Positions 20,421 through 28,114 of a DNA stretch of 56,187 nt are shown here, piece by piece. Made by a program: the position numbers and the translations under genes. Source of the stretch: Hyphomicrobiales bacterium (GTDB lineage Bacteria > Pseudomonadota > Alphaproteobacteria > Rhizobiales > Beijerinckiaceae); NCBI GenBank assembly GCA_025356415.1, contig JANXTB010000166.1, positions 1 through 56,187 on the forward strand. The letters run 5' to 3'. The notes under the pieces were generated by a model. The model searched no databases. It had not been told where the DNA came from and saw nothing but the letters and a program-made list of their open reading frames with translations. Within the stretch, counting starts at the first letter, position 1; the number at the start of each line of letters is the position of its first letter.

Positions 20421-20788
20421 GACATGAATGAGGGCACGCGCGCCAGCGTGTCCTCGACGGCTTTCTGATTTTCCTGAATCACGCGCAGATACGCGCGCAT
20501 GGCGCTATCGGGCATGTGGCGACCCTGCTCCCAGTCGCGTAGACGCGCGACATGGATATGGAACTTCGCTGCGAATTTTTCCTGACTCATACCGGTCGAT
20601 TGGCGCAACAGCCGAATGTTGCGCGCAAGGACCCCGCGTTCAAGCTCCTCGTCGGTGCTTGGCGGATTGTCGGGGTCATCAAGGGCATTTTGTTCGATTT
20701 GTTCCGGCGTCATGGCGTCGAGACGCGCCCATTCTTCCGCAGTCATTTTTAGCGGAACTTCGCCGCGCTTATATCGAACGATCCCCAT
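20417..20788 (-). CDS. XRE-family antitoxin partner of the BrnT-like toxin
   Basis: 123 residues from the internal ATG 20788 (MGIVRYKRGEVPLKMTAEEW). The N-terminal part DAMTPEQIEQNALDDPDNPP is the toxin-binding type region seen in BrnA-like partners; the C-terminal part is a helix-turn-helix (LARNIRLLRQSTGMSQEKFA, VARLRDWEQGRHMPDSAMRA) that would bind the operator upstream of the toxin. The start lies inside the expected toxin end, the usual toxin-first overlap. Four bases overlap the convergent PNPOx-like gene. Confidence 0.82.
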   Translation of the reverse strand: MGIVRYKRGEVPLKMTAEEWARLDAMTPEQIEQNALDDPDNPPSTDEELERGVLARNIRLLRQSTGMSQEKFAAKFHIHVARLRDWEQGRHMPDSAMRAYLRVIQENQKAVEDTLARVPSFMS

Positions 20789-21055
20789 ATTCGCGCTCCT
20801 TTTCGCATTCGCCCGACGCGCCGAAATGATCCGGCAGGTGTCGCCTCTCTGGGTGAAGACGACAGTGAAAAGCTGACCGCGAAGGAGGCCCACGGCCTTG
20901 CTCCGCGATTCATAGTCTTGGTCCCGCGTCACATGCCATTCGCGGCGTCCGGGATCTTCGAAAATGCACGCGGCTTCATGAAAGCCGAAACCATGCTTGT
21001 AAAAGTTTGACGTCGCCTTGGTTTCGTCCCACTCGAAATCGTCAGGTTCAAACAT
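20417..21055 (-). CDS. BrnT-like toxin fused in frame to its XRE antitoxin
   Basis: Reading from ATG 21055 the N-terminal 84 residues match BrnT (FEWDETKATSNFYKHGFGFH, IFEDP, LLRGQLFTVVFTQRGDTCRI, ISARRANAK). BrnT toxins then end with a KER-type tail and a stop. Here the frame runs on through the antitoxin start to 20417, 212 residues in all. A -1 shift at GCGAAAAGG would give ..AKKEREYGDRSI and a stop at 20769-20771, the expected toxin end overlapping the antitoxin start. So a one-base change, or programmed slippage, separates the two states. BrnT is a ribonuclease-like toxin; loss of the ER tail may inactivate it. The locus is visibly less GC-rich than its neighbours, suggesting transfer. 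Confidence 0.8.
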   Translation of the reverse strand: MFEPDDFEWDETKATSNFYKHGFGFHEAACIFEDPGRREWHVTRDQDYESRSKAVGLLRGQLFTVVFTQRGDTCRIISARRANAKRSANMGIVRYKRGEVPLKMTAEEWARLDAMTPEQIEQNALDDPDNPPSTDEELERGVLARNIRLLRQSTGMSQEKFAAKFHIHVARLRDWEQGRHMPDSAMRAYLRVIQENQKAVEDTLARVPSFMS

Positions 21056-21070
21056 ACGGGTATCCCGTAT
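21054..21070. promoter_or_regulatory. Perfect palindrome over the toxin start: likely TA operator
   Basis: ATACGGG-TAT-CCCGTAT, 7-bp perfect arms, overlapping the toxin start codon. The minus strand upstream is AT-rich (TTTTTATACGGG), with a -10-like TATAC only ~11 bases before ATG, so the transcript may be leaderless. BrnTA-type loci are autorepressed; use as operator is inference. Confidence 0.6.
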
Positions 21071-21113
21071 AAAAATCAAATAATCGAAAAAACCTGCGCT
21101 CACGGTACCAGAG

Positions 21114-21530
21114 CTAACGCTCTGCCGCAGCCTCGATCCCTTCCATATCCTCGTCCGAAAACCCGAAGTGGTGTCCGATCTCGTGCACCAGCACGTGGGT
21201 GACGATGGCTCCGAGCGTCTCGTCGTGTTCGGACCAGTAATCGAGGATCGGGCGGCGGTAGAGCCAGACCATATTGGGGAATTCGCCCGTCTGCACGCTG
21301 GCTCCGCGCTGCGCGAGGCCGCGGCCGCGGAAGAGGCCGAGCAGGTCGAACTCGGTTTCGCATTCCATGTCATCGAGCGTTTCCTCATCGGGGAAATCGT
21401 CGATGTGGATGACGAGGCCTTCACAGAGCGTGCGGAATTCTTCCGACAGCGCGGCGTAGGCGGCATCCGCCAGCGCCTGGAAATCCTCGAGCGAGGGCGC
21501 CTTTGCGAGCGACCAGTCAATACGCGTCAT
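21114..21530 (-). CDS. Zincin-like metallopeptidase family protein (DUF1025)
   Basis: 138 residues. The C-terminal motif VLVHEIGHHFGFSDEDME carries HExxH plus the downstream Asp/His-type ligand of the minimal zincin family. Earlier stretches fit the family (FDLLGLFRGRGLAQR, PNMVWLYRRPILDYW). The protein is acidic at its C-terminus. Peptidase activity has not been shown for most members. It lies 59 bases upstream of the toxin start and 10 bases after the small membrane protein gene, same strand. Confidence 0.9.
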   Translation of the reverse strand: MTRIDWSLAKAPSLEDFQALADAAYAALSEEFRTLCEGLVIHIDDFPDEETLDDMECETEFDLLGLFRGRGLAQRGASVQTGEFPNMVWLYRRPILDYWSEHDETLGAIVTHVLVHEIGHHFGFSDEDMEGIEAAAER

Positions 21531-21539
21531 TCCGAACCC

Positions 21540-21752
21540 CTAGAAAAACCAGCCGGTGAAAAGGTTGATCACGAGGACGACGACAAAGATCAGGCCGAGC
21601 GCACGGCCGACGCGCTTCGCCCAGATCTCGACGGCGTCGGGCGCCTCGCCCCCGTCTTCGCGCATGCGCGCGCCGCCGAGCAGTCCTGTCTCGCGCGAGA
21701 GGGACGCCAGACTGCGGCGGGCTTCTTCGGCTTGTTTCTCACGATCATCCAT
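21540..21752 (-). CDS. Small single-pass membrane protein, unknown function
   Basis: 70 residues: a charged N-terminal half (MDDREKQAEEARRSLASLSR) and one C-terminal membrane segment (ALGLIFVVVLVINLFTGWFF). No family was recognised. It is 10 bases before the zincin gene on the same strand and probably cotranscribed with it. Codon use is like its neighbours, which supports a real gene. Confidence 0.7.
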   Translation of the reverse strand: MDDREKQAEEARRSLASLSRETGLLGGARMREDGGEAPDAVEIWAKRVGRALGLIFVVVLVINLFTGWFF

Positions 21753-21777
21753 GCGCGCAGCCTAGCATCCTGAAACG

Positions 21778-21808
21778 AAAAAGGGCCGGCTTTGCAGCCG
21801 GCCCTTTC
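21778..21808 (-). terminator. Terminator after leuC
   Basis: AGGGCCGGC-TTTGCA-GCCGGCCCT hairpin; on the minus strand it is followed by a T run, in position to end leuC transcription. Confidence 0.8.
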
Positions 21809-21828
21809 ACATTCGCTTGACGCGAAAC

Positions 21829-23238
21829 TTACGCGATCTTGCGCACGTCCACGAAGTGACCGGCGATCGCGGCAGCCGCCGCCATGGCCGGCGAGACGAG
21901 ATGCGTGCGGCCCTTGAAGCCCTGGCGGCCTTCGAAATTGCGGTTCGAGGTCGAGGCGCAGCGTTCGCCTGGAGCGAGCTTGTCCGGATTCATTGCAAGG
22001 CACATCGAGCAGCCGGGCTCCCGCCATTCGAAACCGGCGGCCGTGAAGATCTTGTCGAGGCCTTCGGCCTCAGCCTGGATCTTCACGAGGCCCGAACCCG
22101 GCACGACCATCGCATTCACATGCGAGGAGACCGTCTTGCCCTCGACCACCTTCGCGGCGGCGCGCAGGTCTTCGATGCGGCCATTGGTGCAGGAGCCGAT
22201 GAACACGCGATCGAGCTTGAGATCGACCATCTTCTCGCCGCCCTTGAGACCCATGTAATCCAGCGCGCGCTGGATTTTCGCGCGCTGCTGTTCGGTCTTG
22301 GCGGTGTCGAGCGACGGCACGACGCCGTCGATCGAGACGACGTCCTCAGGGCTCGTGCCCCACGAGACGATGGGCGGCAGGTTGGCGGCGTCGAGCACGA
22401 TCTCGCTGTCGAAATGCGCGCCCTCGTCGGAGTGCAGCGTCTTCCAATAGGCGACAGCAGCGTCCCACGCAGCGCCCTTGGGCGCCTTGGGGCGGTCCTT
22501 CAGATACGCGAAGGTCTTCTCGTCGGGCGCGATCAGGCCGGCGCGGGCGCCGCCTTCAATCGTCATGTTGCAGACGGTCATGCGGCCTTCCATCGACAGG
22601 TCGCGGATGGCTTCGCCCGCGAATTCGATGACATGGCCGGTGCCGCCCGCCGTGCCGATATGGCCGATGATCGACAGGATGATGTCCTTGGCGGTGACGC
22701 CGTGCGGCAGCTTGCCGTTGACGGTCACGCGCATGTTCTTGGCCTTGGACTGCAACAGCGTCTGGGTCGCGAGCACATGCTCGACTTCCGACGTGCCGAT
22801 GCCGTTCGCCAGCGCGCCGAAGGCGCCATGCGTCGAGGTGTGGCTGTCGCCGCACACGATCGTCGTACCGGGCAGCGTGAAGCCCTGCTCGGGTCCGATG
22901 ATGTGGACGATGCCCTGGCGCTTGTCGAAAGCGTCGTAATATTCGAGGCCGAAATCAGCGGCATTCTGCGCCAACTGTTCGATCTGCGCCTTGCTCTCGG
23001 GGTCGGTGACGTGGGCGCGCTCGGCTTCCGTGGTCGGCACGTTGTGATCGACGACCAGCAGCGTCTTCTCCGGCGCGCGGACCTTGCGGCCCGCAAGGCG
23101 GAGGCCTTCAAACGCCTGCGGGCTCGTCACTTCATGGACGAGGTGACGGTCGATATAGATCAGGCAGGCGCCGTCCGGCTGGACGTCGACCACGTGGTCG
23201 TCCCAGATTTTGTCGTAGAGAGTGCGCGGCTTGGCCAT
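21829..23238 (-). CDS. leuC: 3-isopropylmalate dehydratase large subunit
   Basis: 469 residues, full length. Aconitase-type 4Fe-4S protein of leucine synthesis with cluster ligands in [15 protein letters not shown] and [13 protein letters not shown], plus [20 protein letters not shown] and [10 protein letters not shown]. It starts [20 protein letters not shown]. It forms the enzyme with LeuD at 19.1 kb. A terminator follows, so leuC is likely its own unit. Confidence 0.98.
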   Translation of the reverse strand: MAKPRTLYDKIWDDHVVDVQPDGACLIYIDRHLVHEVTSPQAFEGLRLAGRKVRAPEKTLLVVDHNVPTTEAERAHVTDPESKAQIEQLAQNAADFGLEYYDAFDKRQGIVHIIGPEQGFTLPGTTIVCGDSHTSTHGAFGALANGIGTSEVEHVLATQTLLQSKAKNMRVTVNGKLPHGVTAKDIILSIIGHIGTAGGTGHVIEFAGEAIRDLSMEGRMTVCNMTIEGGARAGLIAPDEKTFAYLKDRPKAPKGAAWDAAVAYWKTLHSDEGAHFDSEIVLDAANLPPIVSWGTSPEDVVSIDGVVPSLDTAKTEQQRAKIQRALDYMGLKGGEKMVDLKLDRVFIGSCTNGRIEDLRAAAKVVEGKTVSSHVNAMVVPGSGLVKIQAEAEGLDKIFTAAGFEWREPGCSMCLAMNPDKLAPGERCASTSNRNFEGRQGFKGRTHLVSPAMAAAAAIAGHFVDVRKIA

Positions 23239-23421
23239 TTTCTTCTGTCCCGATCCGCCCGTCGCGGGCCTTCCTCAAGTTGGTGGCCGTCTCTTACAAG
23301 AAAAACTCACCGAGAAAAAGGGCGCGCGGCGATGGCCTCGACCAAAAGGCGCGGCCCCTTGCCGCTGGCGCACCCCGCCCCGTCTGATAGGGTCGGAAGC
23401 CTGATCCAGAGGAGCCTCACT

Positions 23422-23832
23422 TTGCTCGAACGTCCGCGCGTCTCCCCCTATCTCACCGTTTCGCCTGCCCTGGCGGCGATCACCTTCTACACGACGGTCT
23501 TCGGCGCCCAGCAAAAGGCGCTTATGCCGGCGCTCGACGGGGTCCGCATCATGCATTGCGAGCTCGTCATCAATGGCGGTTCGGTGATGCTGGCCGACGC
23601 CTTCCCGGAATACGGCCAGACCCGCGTGCCGATCCCCGGCGAGCCCGTGACCATGTCGGTCAGCCTCGAATTCGAGACGAAGAAGCAGCTCGAGGACGTC
23701 TTCACCAAGGCGACAGGCCTCGGCGCCAAGGGCGACGTCCAGCCGACGAATTCCTTCTGGGGCACCCGCTTTGCGGTCATCCGCGACCCGTTCGGCCATC
23801 GCTGGATGTTGAATGCGCCAATGAACAGCTGA
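23422..23832 (+). CDS. PhnB-like glyoxalase/bleomycin-resistance fold protein
   Basis: 136 residues from TTG 23422, with GAGGAG eight bases upstream; it is hidden in the track as the tail of a long shadow of leuC. VOC fold of the PhnB type: VSPALAAITFYTTVFGAQQK, ALDGVRIMHCELVINGGSVM, VTMSVSLEFETKKQLEDVFT and WGTRFAVIRDPFGHRWMLN at the end. PhnB-like members have no agreed activity; the H-E-type metal residues (MHCEL) are present. It is divergent from leuC. Confidence 0.85.
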   Translation: MLERPRVSPYLTVSPALAAITFYTTVFGAQQKALMPALDGVRIMHCELVINGGSVMLADAFPEYGQTRVPIPGEPVTMSVSLEFETKKQLEDVFTKATGLGAKGDVQPTNSFWGTRFAVIRDPFGHRWMLNAPMNS

Positions 23833-24004
23833 CATTTCAAGCCGTTTGTCTCACCTTGGCAGTATGCTGGCGCGCCAAAACGCCGGCGACGGCTTGCTCA
23901 GGTCCGATCGCCAGCGCGCGCCGTAAGGACAAACATTAGGGAAGACACTCAAGGAGACGAACGGAATGACGACGTAGATTTCGCGCCGCGGCGCGCTTGC
24001 AACC

Positions 24005-24946
24005 TTGGGCGCCGGAGCCGCGCTCGCCGTTAGCCCCGCCTGGACCTCGGCCTCGGCCGCCGTCACGGCTTCCGGCAAGGCCACCCCGGCTTTCTACCGC
24101 CACAAGATCGGCGACATCGAAGTCACCCAGCTCTCCGACGGCACGGCGCAATTCCCGCTCGCCGACAATTTCGTGCGCAACGCGCCGAAGGCGGACGTCC
24201 AGGCGGCGCTGGCTGAGGCGCATCTGCCGATCGACAAGGCGACGGTTTTCTTCAACCCGATGATGCTGAACACGTCCGGCAAGCTAGTGCTGATCGACAC
24301 CGGCAGCGGCCCGGGCCCGTCCAGCGCGGTCGGCCAGCTCATGGCCAACATGAATGCGGCGGGCGTCGAGGGGAAGACCGTTGACGTCGTCATCATCAGC
24401 CATTTCCATCCCGACCACATCAACGGCTTGCGCCTCGCCGACGGCTCGCTCGCCTTCCCCAATGCGGAAATCAAGGTTCCGGCCGCCGAATGGACGTTCT
24501 GGATGAACGACGAGAATATGGCCAAGGCGCCCGACGCCGTGAAAGGTCTGTTCGCCAACGCGCGCAAGGTCTTCGACAAGATGGGCGACCGCATCACCCA
24601 TTACGAGATGGACAAGGAGCTGGCGCCGGGCCTGACGCCTTTCGCGACGCCGGGTCATACGCCGGGACACACGTCCTATGCGCTGCAGTCGGGCGCGGGC
24701 AAGCTCATCATCCAGTCCGACATCACCAACAACCCGGCGCTGTTCCTGCGCAATCCGGACTGGCAGGTGATGTACGACATGAACCCGCAGCAGGCGGTTG
24801 CGACGCGCCGCGCCTTCTTCGATCGCGCCAGCGCCGACAAGACGCTGATCGCAGGCTTCCACTTCCCGTTCCCGTGCCTCGGCTATGTCGAGAAGGACGG
24901 CGCAAACTTCCGCCTCTCGCCCGCGACGTGGCAGACGACGATTTAA
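24005..24946 (+). CDS. Metallo-beta-lactamase-fold hydrolase with an interrupted Tat leader
   Basis: 313 residues if TTG 24005 is used. Zinc motifs: VVIISHFHPDHINGL (HxHxDH), TPGHTPGHTSYAL, and IIQSDITN, as in the methyl-parathion hydrolase/AHL-lactonase-like branch. Upstream in the same frame is ATG 23966 with AAGGAG before it, reading M-T-T-stop-I-S-R-R-G-A-L: an amber codon (23975-23977) just before a twin-arginine motif. A CAG-to-TAG change would explain it. Without readthrough or an ATT start the product lacks its Tat signal and would stay in the cytosol. It could therefore be a recent pseudogene or a sequence error. Confidence 0.78.
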   Translation: MGAGAALAVSPAWTSASAAVTASGKATPAFYRHKIGDIEVTQLSDGTAQFPLADNFVRNAPKADVQAALAEAHLPIDKATVFFNPMMLNTSGKLVLIDTGSGPGPSSAVGQLMANMNAAGVEGKTVDVVIISHFHPDHINGLRLADGSLAFPNAEIKVPAAEWTFWMNDENMAKAPDAVKGLFANARKVFDKMGDRITHYEMDKELAPGLTPFATPGHTPGHTSYALQSGAGKLIIQSDITNNPALFLRNPDWQVMYDMNPQQAVATRRAFFDRASADKTLIAGFHFPFPCLGYVEKDGANFRLSPATWQTTI

Positions 24947-24952
24947 TTAGCT

Positions 24953-25036
24953 CGTCATTGCGAGGAGCGCAGCGACGCGGCAATCCATCTTAACGGCAGC
25001 CATTAGCTGGATTGCTTCGCTTCGCTCGCAATGACG
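24953..25036. repeat. Palindromic intergenic repeat, family 2, copy 1
   Basis: CGTCATTGCGAGGAGC...GCTCGCAATGACG with inner CAATCCA/CTGGATTG arms: a ~84-base imperfect palindrome. A second copy lies at 34160. It sits just after the metallo-hydrolase stop, beside a terminator. Confidence 0.8.
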
Positions 25037-25048
25037 ATGAGTGAGACT

Positions 25049-25079
25049 AAAAAGCGCGATTCAGGCCGCGCTTTTTTTA
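25049..25079. terminator. Bidirectional terminator between MBL and SGNH genes
   Basis: AAAAGCGCG-loop-CGCGCTTTTTTT: 5 GC pairs extended by A-T pairs, with A and T runs on either side, between convergent genes. Confidence 0.75.
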
Positions 25080-25646
25080 TTTGCGCGCCGCGAGTTTTTT
25101 CACCACCGGCATGATGACCGGCAGCGTGCGCTGGACGACATGCGCGTAGCCCTGCGGGTTGAGATGAAACTGGCTCGGACGCCTGACCTTCTCAACGTGG
25201 AAGTCGGGATCTTCGGCGATGCCATCCTGAAAACTCTTCAGCGGCTGGTTGGCGCCAAAGAGCATGACCTCCATGCCTCGGGCCTTGAGCGTGTCCCGGA
25301 TCTTGCCATTCATCTCGCGCACATATTCGCGTGTCTCGCCCCGCGTCAGATCATTGATGCCGATGCTGACGATGACGAGGTCCGTGCCTTGCGGAACCGC
25401 TGAATCGAGACGGCGCATCAGCCCTGCGGTAACATCGCCGTTCCGACCGGTGTTGAGGACCGCCACATCGAGCCCCTTGGCGCGCAGAGCGCGTTCGAGC
25501 TGCGCGGGATAGGCCTCTGACGTGCTCACGCCTTTGCCCTCGATATTGCTGTCGCCCGTCACCACGATCCGCACTTGGCGCGCGAGCGCCGCGGACGGAC
25601 CACACCAGACGAGCCCAGCCAAGACAGCGGCCATGATCAAGCGCAT
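25077..25646 (-). CDS. SGNH/GDSL-type hydrolase, exported
   Basis: 189 residues from ATG 25646 with a signal peptide (MRLIMAAVLAGLVWCGPSAA). SGNH blocks: I, VVTGDSNIEGKG (GDSN instead of GDSL); II, GRNGDVT; III, VSIGINDLTRGE with the Asn. Block V reads PSQFHLNPQGY: the His is present but the residue three before it, normally Asp, is Ser. The catalytic dyad Ser-His remains. TesA-like esterase or acyl-hydrolase activity is possible; the substrate is unknown. Confidence 0.86.
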   Translation of the reverse strand: MRLIMAAVLAGLVWCGPSAALARQVRIVVTGDSNIEGKGVSTSEAYPAQLERALRAKGLDVAVLNTGRNGDVTAGLMRRLDSAVPQGTDLVIVSIGINDLTRGETREYVREMNGKIRDTLKARGMEVMLFGANQPLKSFQDGIAEDPDFHVEKVRRPSQFHLNPQGYAHVVQRTLPVIMPVVKKLAARK

Positions 25647-25673
25647 GAAACATCCCCCCAAGATCTAGCTCGA

Positions 25674-25702
25674 TAAAAAAAGCGCGGCTCTCGCCGCGCT
25701 TT
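25674..25702 (-). terminator. Terminator after rplS
   Basis: AGCGCGG-CTCTCG-CCGCGCT hairpin; the minus strand continues into a run of seven T, placed ~25 bases after the rplS stop. Confidence 0.8.
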
Positions 25703-25724
25703 GAAAGTCGACATGGCTTCAGCC

Positions 25725-26144
25725 TCAGGCCTTGGCGGCCTTGGCGGCGGCCTTCGCCTCGATGCGGACAGCCTTCTCGGTCGCCGTTTCCATCTTTTCG
25801 GCAATACGGGCCGACTTGCCGCGACGATCGCGCAGGTAATAGAGCTTGGCGCGACGCACCTTGCCGCGACGCACGACCTTGATCGAGTCGATCATCGGCG
25901 AATAGATCGGGAAAACGCGCTCGACGCCTTCGCCGTAGGAGATTTTGCGGACCGTGAAGGATTCGTTGAGACCGCCGCCGTTGCGAGCGATGCAGACGCC
26001 TTCATAGGCCTGCACGCGGGCGCGGTCGCCTTCCTTCACCTTGACGTTCACGATGACCGTGTCGCCGGGCTGGAATACGGGGATAGCGCGAATGGCGGCG
26101 AGTTTCGCAGCCTGCTCGGCTTCGAGCGTCTGGATGATGTTCAT
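25725..26144 (-). CDS. rplS: 50S ribosomal protein L19 (bL19)
   Basis: 139 residues from ATG 26144 ([20 protein letters not shown]); the track start adds 27 residues of leader. Family motifs: [53 protein letters not shown] and [20 protein letters not shown]. bL19 sits at the 30S-50S interface. The Lys/Ala-rich end ([11 protein letters not shown]) is longer than in E. coli. Follows trmD, as usual for the rpsP-rimM-trmD-rplS block. Confidence 0.98.
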   Translation of the reverse strand: MNIIQTLEAEQAAKLAAIRAIPVFQPGDTVIVNVKVKEGDRARVQAYEGVCIARNGGGLNESFTVRKISYGEGVERVFPIYSPMIDSIKVVRRGKVRRAKLYYLRDRRGKSARIAEKMETATEKAVRIEAKAAAKAAKA

Positions 26145-26248
26145 GTCTAGATCTCCGTTTCGCCTCATGGGCGAGCGTTTCGGAACGCTGTTTTGATTGA
26201 GAGGGCGTCCATACACGGGCCCCACCCCTTTGTCGACTCTGAAAAGCT

Positions 26249-26926
26249 TCAGGGGAGCAGATCAGGCCGCCGTTCACGGGTCAGGCGCTCGGACTGCTCC
26301 TTGCGCCAGCGCGCGATCTTGGCGTGGTCGCCCGATAGCAGGATGTCGGGAATGGCCCGCCCCTCCCACTCGCGCGGCCGCGTGTAATGCGGATATTCCA
26401 GCAGGCCGTTCTCGAAGCTCTCTTCCGAGCCCGAGGCCTCCTTGCCCATGACGCCCGACAGCAGACGCACGCAGGCGTCCAGCGTGACCAGCGACGCGAT
26501 CTCGCCGCCTGACAGCACATAGTCGCCGATGGAGACTTCCTCGAGCCCACGGCCCTCGATGACGCGCTCGTCGACGCCCTCGAACCGGCCGCAGATGATG
26601 ACGACGCCCGGACCCTCTGCGAGCTGGCGCACGCGCGCCTGCGTGAGGGGCCGCCCGCGCGGGCTCATGAGCAGGCGGGGACGCGTATCGTCAGCCGGCA
26701 CGCCGGCGTCGAGCGCATGGGCGAGCACGTCGGCGCGAATGACCATGCCGGGACCACCGCCGGCTGGCGTGTCATCGACGGCGCGATGGCGACCGATGCC
26801 GTGATCGCGAATGTTGCGCGCCTCCAGCGACCAGATCCCGCGCGACAGCGCATCGCCCGACAGCGATGTTCCCAGCGGACCGGGAAACATTTCGGGGTAG
26901 AGCGTGAGAATCGTGGCGGACCACAT
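26249..26926 (-). CDS. trmD: tRNA (guanosine(37)-N1)-methyltransferase
   Basis: 225 residues; makes m1G37 and so guards the reading frame. SPOUT trefoil-knot motifs: [55 protein letters not shown] and [15 protein letters not shown] overlaps the rimM stop by one base (minus strand ATGA). The spacing to rplS is ~104 bases, long enough for a separate control element, though no hairpin was recognised. Confidence 0.97.
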   Translation of the reverse strand: MWSATILTLYPEMFPGPLGTSLSGDALSRGIWSLEARNIRDHGIGRHRAVDDTPAGGGPGMVIRADVLAHALDAGVPADDTRPRLLMSPRGRPLTQARVRQLAEGPGVVIICGRFEGVDERVIEGRGLEEVSIGDYVLSGGEIASLVTLDACVRLLSGVMGKEASGSEESFENGLLEYPHYTRPREWEGRAIPDILLSGDHAKIARWRKEQSERLTRERRPDLLP

Positions 26927-27462
26927 CAGGCGTCTCCCGCCTCGTCCTCTTCGGTGACGATAATTTCGTCCGGCGGCTCGACGATGACGCGCCCGCCTGC
27001 AAGATCCACCTGCGGCACAACCTTTTTCGTGAACGGCAGCAGGAGATTTTCGCCGACGTCGGGACGCACGTCGAGAATATCGCCGGCGCCGAAATTCAGC
27101 ACGGCGGCGATCTTTCCAAGCACGGCGCCGTCGCGCGTTTCAGCGCGCAGGCCGATGAGATCCGCGTGATAAAATTCTTCCTCATCCGCCGGCGGCAAAT
27201 CTTCGCGCGCGATGGAGAGCGAAACATTGGTGAGCTTTTCAGCCGCGGTGCGATCGGCCACGCCTTCGACGCGCACGATCAGCATGTCGTCCTTCAAGGG
27301 ACGCGCGGCGATGATCTTGAAAGGCCGCGCGCCGCTCTCGTCGGTGAGGCGCTTGTAATCGGCGATGGCGAGCGGATCGCCCGTAAAGGACTTCAGCCGC
27401 AATTCCCCCCGCACGCCATGCGGCGCGCCGAAAATGCCGACGAGGATACGGGAAGAGGCCAT
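26926..27462 (-). CDS. rimM: Ribosome maturation factor RimM
   Basis: 178 residues; assists 30S head assembly near uS19. N-terminal RimM domain ([34 protein letters not shown]) and C-terminal PRC-barrel ([46 protein letters not shown]). Translationally coupled to trmD by overlap. A 150-bp palindromic repeat separates it from rpsP upstream, which is unusual for this operon. Confidence 0.96.
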   Translation of the reverse strand: MASSRILVGIFGAPHGVRGELRLKSFTGDPLAIADYKRLTDESGARPFKIIAARPLKDDMLIVRVEGVADRTAAEKLTNVSLSIAREDLPPADEEEFYHADLIGLRAETRDGAVLGKIAAVLNFGAGDILDVRPDVGENLLLPFTKKVVPQVDLAGGRVIVEPPDEIIVTEEDEAGDA

Positions 27463-27490
27463 GAAACGCCCTTTACGAAGGGACGCACCC

Positions 27491-27642
27491 TCCTTCTCCC
27501 GCTCGGCGGGAGAAGGTGCCTGCCAACGGCAGGCGGATGAGGGCGGCGCCGCTTCTCAAGTCTGGAAGTTGAGCGCGGATTAACCGCCCTCATCCGTCAT
27601 GCTTCGCATGCCACCTTCTCCCGCCCGTGCGGGAGAAGGGCG
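27491..27642. repeat. Paired palindromic repeat, family 1, copy B (inside the rpsP-rimM operon)
   Basis: CCTTCTCCCGC-TCG-GCGGGAGAAGG on the left and CACCTTCTCCCGC..GCGGGAGAAGGG on the right with the GATGAGGGCG / CGCCCTCATC inner arms. Unlike the other copies it lies between two same-strand genes and could attenuate or process the mRNA. Confidence 0.85.
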
Positions 27643-27655
27643 CACACGTCTAATA

Positions 27656-28036
27656 TTACTCGGCGGCCGGAGCTTCGGCGGCAGCAGCGGCAGCGGCGGC
27701 TTCAGCGGCCTTGGCTGCGGTCGCGGCGCGTTCCAGCGCCTTCTTCTTCGGCAGCGCCTTCTCGGGGTTGCTGCGGGCTTCGCGCGTCACGGCGCCGACG
27801 CTGTCGAGCAGGCGGGCGACACGATCGGTCGGCTGCGCGCCCTTGGCGATCCAGGCCTTGGCCTTCTCGACGTCGAGCACGAGGCGGGTCGCGTCATCCT
27901 TGGCCTTCACGGGATCGAACGTGCCGATCTTCTCGACGAAGCGGCCATCGCGCGGCATGCGGGCGTCGGCGACGACGATACGGTAGAAGGGGCGCTTCTT
28001 GGCGCCGCCGCGCGACAGACGGATTTTCAAAGACAT
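27656..28036 (-). CDS. rpsP: 30S ribosomal protein S16 (bS16)
   Basis: 126 residues. Standard bS16 core in the first ~80: [52 protein letters not shown]. The remaining ~40 residues are a Lys-then-Ala-rich tail ([20 protein letters not shown]) typical of alphaproteobacterial versions. It lies downstream of ffh on the same strand (78 bases). Confidence 0.98.
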   Translation of the reverse strand: MSLKIRLSRGGAKKRPFYRIVVADARMPRDGRFVEKIGTFDPVKAKDDATRLVLDVEKAKAWIAKGAQPTDRVARLLDSVGAVTREARSNPEKALPKKKALERAATAAKAAEAAAAAAAAEAPAAE

Positions 28037-28114
28037 GCTGTTTTCCTTTCAGAAGATGGTTTGTTTCGTTCAGTCTCTATGGTCTTCGACCAATTGCTTT
28101 CACGTCCATCGGGA

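Noticed and set aside
21817-23421. N-terminal 535 residues of the 671-residue plus-strand ORF
   Set aside because: Shadow of leuC; only the C-terminal PhnB-like part from TTG 23422 is a gene.
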